This document shows, in pieces, positions 59,301-64,000 of a DNA stretch of 64,000 nucleotides. The position numbers were made by a program, and so were the translations under genes. The notes beneath the pieces are model-generated. The model was not told where the DNA came from. It saw nothing but the letters and a program-made list of their open reading frames with translations, and did not search any database. Every line of letters starts with the position of its first letter. Position 1 is the first letter of the stretch. This stretch comes from Eucalyptus grandis (lineage: Eukaryota > Streptophyta > Magnoliopsida > Myrtales > Myrtaceae), in assembly GCF_016545825.1 (NCBI RefSeq), contig NC_052619.1:31411803-31475802 (forward strand), in the 5' to 3' direction.

Positions 59301-61640
59301 CTCTTAATTTAGTTCATTTCACACGGTTCACATTTCCACATCTTGAATTAGTTACAGCGCACCAATGTGCTCAGCTTTCAAGGACTTTCTAATCACGCCG
59401 GAAGCAAATTCTGATGCAATGGCCACGTCACTCACATATCATGCTCTATGGAGAGAAGTCCATTCAACGTAGTTAAATCCCTTAGTCAACTACTATTCGA
59501 TATTTTACCATCTTCATGTAGACACGGTAGATTCTCCATCAACAAGCCAAAACAAATCAGATTTGCACCTTAATTGAATTGGTCCTGTTACCCCAGTGAA
59601 CGGGCTCTAAAAAATTCTAAATTTTTTTATATATCATAGAGAAGAACTAGACTAACATTTTTTATGAAGGGTTCGAAGTCTGCAATGAGTTGCACCGCGA
59701 GCGGTAGATCAACAAAGTAGGGTTAACTCTGGCTTGCTAAAGCAGAGAGTATAATTATTAAGTTCTAGTTATTTTGAGTAGTCAAACCTTTTCTAAGCGT
59801 CCTGAAACTTCCATATGTTAGAGATAAGGCCGTCCTTAACAACTTCAATGAAGAGGTCATGTCTAGATTCGAACTAAGGGATTTTATAAAAGGATTTTAT
59901 AAAAAACACTAAAGGATAGATGTATCTCTACGTAATTCTACTGGCAGTTTTCAAGCACAGCTGGGAATGAGGTTCTACAATTTCCATTTCAGCTCTAAAA
60001 ATCTAAAATTTATTGCAAAAGGTGTTCCCTATAACTTTCTTGAAGGAACCCTATAGAATTTCGAACTAAATATTTTTGTATAAATTCCGGTAGGCGCTAA
60101 GGTCATGAATTCCCTTATTCTGGGCGGAACGGCTCTAGGATAAAAGCACTCTCTTAAGCTAGTCATCCCTTCTTAGAAAAATCCAGAAATAATTTATGTT
60201 ATAGTTACGGATGTTGGGAGTAGCTTCCAAGAAGGAGACACCATCAAATTCGAACCATCTTGGAGTCACCAAAATTTAGAAACAGAAGGGGTCAGGTAGA
60301 GGCTGGCTCTACAAAAGAGATCCCACACAAATGCTTCCTCAAATCATGATCACAACTGAATAAAACGCTCAAATTAAAAGTCCTAGGCCTCATGCAATGT
60401 CCTCTTCTAACGTCAGTCATCAAGAACACTTGCAACAACCAAAACATACACACCACTTCGCGTGCAAGGATACGAGCTTCCAAAGTAACATGCAACCCTT
60501 TTTCCTAAACATGCATGGCCTTATACTTGAGTAAGATAGCATACACAGCTTTCAAGTTGAGCCTGTACGCCTGTCCTTGCCATAGATCGAACATGCAACT
60601 CAAGAACGACGCTTCACAGCCAAGGAAAGGCGAAACCATTCCAAGACAGAATCCAAGGGACGACTAGCCACTTCACCGAGCAACAAGGGGATTATTCTAG
60701 CCTAGTACCCAACAATTTCCCTTATCTGGTGGCTATTCGACCCTCCTGGCTCCTTCTTCTTGCTGGTTCTTCGAGGATTTGAGCTCCTAAGGCTTGAAAC
60801 CGAGAGAGAGAGAATGCAGAGAAATAGGAAGGGGCGTTCTGCGGAGCCGAAGGATAAGTGAGGGAGAAATTAAAGAGGAAAGAGTTGCTTGAGTGTTTAA
60901 GTCTAGATTTTCAGGAGTTTCAAGGCAACTAATGATTGCATTTGCAATCCCCAGGCTCGGTTTCGGCATCTGAGGTGGGCAGAAATGACAAGGAAAAGAA
61001 GGGGCTTCCTCTTGCATGAAGTTTCCTACCTTGCACACGCACACTTGTCCAAAGATGAGTGTTTTAAGAGATCATTAGGGGTTAATTTGATTTTTCTTGC
61101 ACTTCAATCATATTCCCTACAAACTGCTTGCTTTGTCCATTTCGTCCCTACACTAATCAGCCACCATAAGAAATAATGGTAGAAGAGATGGAAATCTAGT
61201 TCCATAGGGTTAAACAGGTAACATCAATTTCCCATTTATAAAATATGCGCTGCAAATTTCCTCTGTTTTCCTAAAGTCGTGAGGTCATTAATCGTCCTTC
61301 ACGTCACATGAAATAGCATTGCTAAAATAAATCCCGAATTTTTAAGACAATCAAGGCCATACGAGACCTAAATTGCATACGTATACAAATAAATCCGAAG
61401 CCTATACCGACGAGCCAGAACATCTTCACTTAATCCTGGGCCTTACGCATGCACATGGCCCACGGGCCCAATTCGCGGCCCACACACATCACATCGGTGC
61501 CCGAATCTTCAGCCCACCAAGCCTACACTCACGGTTCAGCATCCGGCCCAACGGGCCCACTGCTTGGCCCAACTTCCTGTCCTCCGAGCCCCTATCAGTC
61601 CATGTGTAATTCTAGAATCTGAGAAATTTGGGGTGTCACA
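59301..61640 (-). mobile_element. Possible LTR-type sequence on the minus strand (one end visible)
   Basis: Read on the minus strand from 61640 it starts TGTGACACCCC, a common Gypsy LTR start, and the right flank from 61641 resumes sequence paralogous to 28.64 kb (TTATTCAATGAGG). This marks an insertion boundary in unit B. The other end, with a CA terminus and a TTATT duplication, was not found, so the extent is uncertain and may include the repeats at 58.96-59.30 kb. No protein domains. Confidence 0.4.
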
Positions 61641-63149
61641 TTATTCAATGAGGATTTGCGTTTAATTAACTGCGAAGTTTCGCGCTGAAGACCGTTTCAT
61701 AGAGAAAGTTGAACTTTATGGACGGTGATTCAATAGCCTAATAATAAACTTTCAGGAATGTGAAAAGTCTTTTTTTAAAAAAAAAAAAAAATTGCGTGGG
61801 CTGAACGACGAGAAAGCTAGTCCAAAAGTTTAGGAGACTGGAATAAAAATATTCCAATCGAATTATTATGTCGATGAAGTCCAAGCAATGACTGGCGTGG
61901 TAGAAGAATGTGGAAAGCGACATGTTGGTAGAACAGCATTTATTATTTAAATTTGAATTAAACAGCATTTATTGTTTTTTTAAGGAATAAATTATTTGTC
62001 CTCTGATTATCTTTTAGTTTATGCTCAGCTGTGACCGTGGCTAAATGTTGGTATATCTCCCGACGAGTGCTCTAAAGAAATCTATTAAGAAAGAAAGTTA
62101 TTTGACTTGACTGATAAAAAAAAAGAAGAAAAAAAGAAGGTCCACATATCGCGACTCTCTCTCATCCAATAAAAAGTTTAGATGTCGACTTAGATGATAG
62201 ATTTATGACTTGTGGTGTAACTTTTCGAATACAAATACGTAGATAACCTTCAAAATACCAATGAGTTATCAAATTCTTGTTCTAGATAACTATTTGCATT
62301 TAAAGTTTAGGCCGTAAAAAAAGCAATTCTTTTTGTAGAATATATGCTATATAATATATATCTCTCTTTCCTCCACCTGGCAATGTTTTTTTGTGCCCTC
62401 GACAATTGTTTTCTTCGTTTTGTGCACGTGGGGGTTCTTCCAATAAGATATTCCGACTCGAAATTGACGCTTGATTTCGTAAAGCATGCACCTACCTTAT
62501 TAATTTGGTGGGATCTACCCTTTCTTGACATTAACATCTTTAATTTCCTTGACTTAAAAGTAGATGAAGTTTCCATGAAATGGACATGCTATAATGACGT
62601 AGTGACGAAACACAAAACATCAATAGAGCTCTCGAGCCAAATAAATAAATAAATAAATGAAAAGAATGGAAACTTATGAATATAAAGTTGTTTTATAGAG
62701 TTGAATGAAGAAGTCCCACATCAAAATTTCATGTCATGGGAAGTAGTTAATTTATCATAATTAGATCATAACATATATGCTCAGTGTTTTAGTAAACTTA
62801 GATTCAATTGGATATGTTGAGTACTTTTTTTCGTTAAAAAATTTGAAACTAAATTTTGCAATGGGAGGAATCAGAGGAGTTGATGTCTTGTACTATTACC
62901 ATCGTGAATGGGCAAAATGTTGGATTTCAAATTCTTTTTTTTTCTGTTATTACTTACGTATAATATTATTAGTTTGGACTGCGAATTTGCATGATTTAAG
63001 ATATTAGAAATATTACAGTCGGAGGCCTAAACTCTTTTCATGGTTATGCCTCATGTACTTAGAATTCCTAAGCTTTCTTTCATTTATTTCAATCCTAAAA
63101 CTTGCAAAATGCATGCATTCAATTCTTTAATTTTAGGTGGATGAAACAC
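61641..63149. other. Right end of unit B and gene-free sequence
   Basis: 61.64-62.13 kb matches 28.64-29.17 kb (GACGGTGATTCAATAG, CAATGACTGGCGTG words). Beyond that no gene or repeat of note, except a half-copy of the CCTAAAACTTGCAAAATG phrase at 63.05-63.13 kb. Confidence 0.45.
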
Positions 63150-63152
63150 TTA

Positions 63153-63710
63153 GGCTACGCATGACAACGCTTCTATTCCGGGGAAGAGTTTTTTTTTTTT
63201 TTTCAAAAGTAGTTCTTTTCTATTTTTGTTCCAGAAAATAATTTCTGAGTAAAAGAACCCGTTTGATAACTACACAAAATTTCTACTCTTGGAAGAATAG
63301 AAAGTAAAAAATTTTTTTTTTTTGTATTTATTCATTTTTTATTTTTGAAATGCGTGGGGGCGGCGGTTGGCGACCGGCGTGGGTGGCTGGCGGTGGCGGC
63401 AGCAACCAGCAACCGGTGGCGGTGGGCGAGTGGCCTGTAGCCGCGGTAGTGGGCGGTGGCTCCGAGCGGTTGAAGGTGGCCGCGGCAAGAGAGAGAAATA
63501 AAAGAAAAAAAAATTAGCTTATTTCTAGAAATTGTTCCCGGAAATAAGAAGTAACTTTTTTTTACTTCTCATTTTTGCTCCAAATCTATTCCCGGCCTAA
63601 CTTTTTATTCCCAAGAATAGAAAAACAACTTGGCGTTACCAAATGGGTTTTTGTTCCGGGGAACAAAAGAACATAAATTTTGAGGAAGAGAAACGTTGTC
63701 ATGTAGCACC
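63153..63710. mobile_element. PIF/Harbinger-like MITE with GC-rich core
   Basis: The left TIR GGCTACGCATGACAACGCTTCT, split here as GGCTACGCATGAC and AACGCTTCT, matches the reverse complement GGTGCTACATGAC, AACGTTTCT. TTA is duplicated at 63150-63152 and 63711-63713. Subterminal TTGTTCC/GGAACAA words and a GC-rich GGCGGTGG core at 63.36-63.49 kb link it to 17386-18482. Confidence 0.85.
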
Positions 63711-63713
63711 TTA

Positions 63714-64000
63714 GATCACATTTTATTTATTTATTTATTTATAATTAAAGTCAAGGGTGATTGTTGGCAAGTCTTGCTTGGCCATGGTAAGGGTTGACAC
63801 ACCACGACCAAGCCAAAGGGAAAGGCTTTGCCACAAGTAGAGCAAGCAAGAGGCCCACTTGCTCTCGTCTACGTGGCGATTGTGTCCCACTCACCAATAT
63901 TGAGCGGCAGTGATTGACCCTTGCCCTCACTAGATTTTATCTGAAAACTAACTTCACTAGACACCATCTTGAATTGGATATAAGTCCATCAATTGTTATA
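63714..64000. other. Gene-free right edge
   Basis: Includes a (TTTA)n run at 63723-63742 and otherwise unremarkable sequence. Confidence 0.4.

Larger units (their letters stand above)
33520..62130 (+). repeat. Segmental duplication unit B (contains bHLH copy B)
   Basis: Direct counterpart of 13.86-29.2 kb, nearly twice as long. The extra length includes the solo LTR, nested foldback elements, the 44768-45685 element, a SINE, the 50471-51058 MITE, and about 2.5 kb ending at the LTR-like terminus at 61640. Confidence 0.8.

Overview
The window looks like euchromatic, AT-rich nuclear DNA from a dicot plant. The signs are GT-AG introns, two bHLH transcription-factor genes with an ACT-like C-terminus (plant subgroup IVa, the bHLH18/19/20/25 type), a plant L1-type LINE, and many MITE-like elements. 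The bHLH proteins and repeat phrases would fit a woody rosid such as Myrtaceae, but that is an inference I could not test. No bacterial or organellar genes, CRISPR array, rRNA or intact tRNA gene were seen.

Only two genes look functional. Both are on the + strand and are paralogues with the same five coding exons plus a 5'UTR intron: bHLH-A (CDS 23014-24763, 352 aa) and bHLH-B (CDS 52106-54438, 364 aa). They sit in a large direct segmental duplication: unit A about 13.86-29.2 kb, unit B about 33.5-62.1 kb. Unit B is longer mostly because of later insertions, including a 3.3 kb solo LTR. A third, inverted and partial copy (A') fills the left end, about 0.07-12.56 kb. Its matches run backwards along unit A and reach the window edge, so a third bHLH gene on the minus strand may lie just outside.

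Mobile elements fill most of the rest. A full-length but dead LINE (minus strand, 4882-10741) has matching target-site duplications (TSDs) and a series of in-frame stops. Others with readable boundaries are: PIF/Harbinger-like MITEs with TTA/TAA TSDs (3274-3517, 17386-18482, 27583-28380, 50471-51058, 63153-63710); a hAT-like element with an 8-bp TSD (31480-32275); Mutator-like foldback elements, one nested in another with a 9-bp TSD (38334-39757 / 38823-39618) and one of 0.9 kb (44768-45685); a solo LTR with TSD GAATA (39934-43223); and a tRNA-derived SINE with a 16-bp TSD (36327-36530). Several MITEs carry a GC-rich core built from GAGGCTCG/CGAGCCTC-like words.

How the genes relate: bHLH-A keeps the canonical His-Glu-Arg DNA-contact residues and a G-box in its proximal promoter. 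bHLH-B has lost the His, a helix-1 Arg, a helix-2 Leu and the promoter G-box, and has gained a polyglutamine tract. This looks like a duplicate pair with one conserved and one diverging or relaxed member. All exon coordinates were read by eye from splice motifs and reading-frame continuity, with no transcript support.
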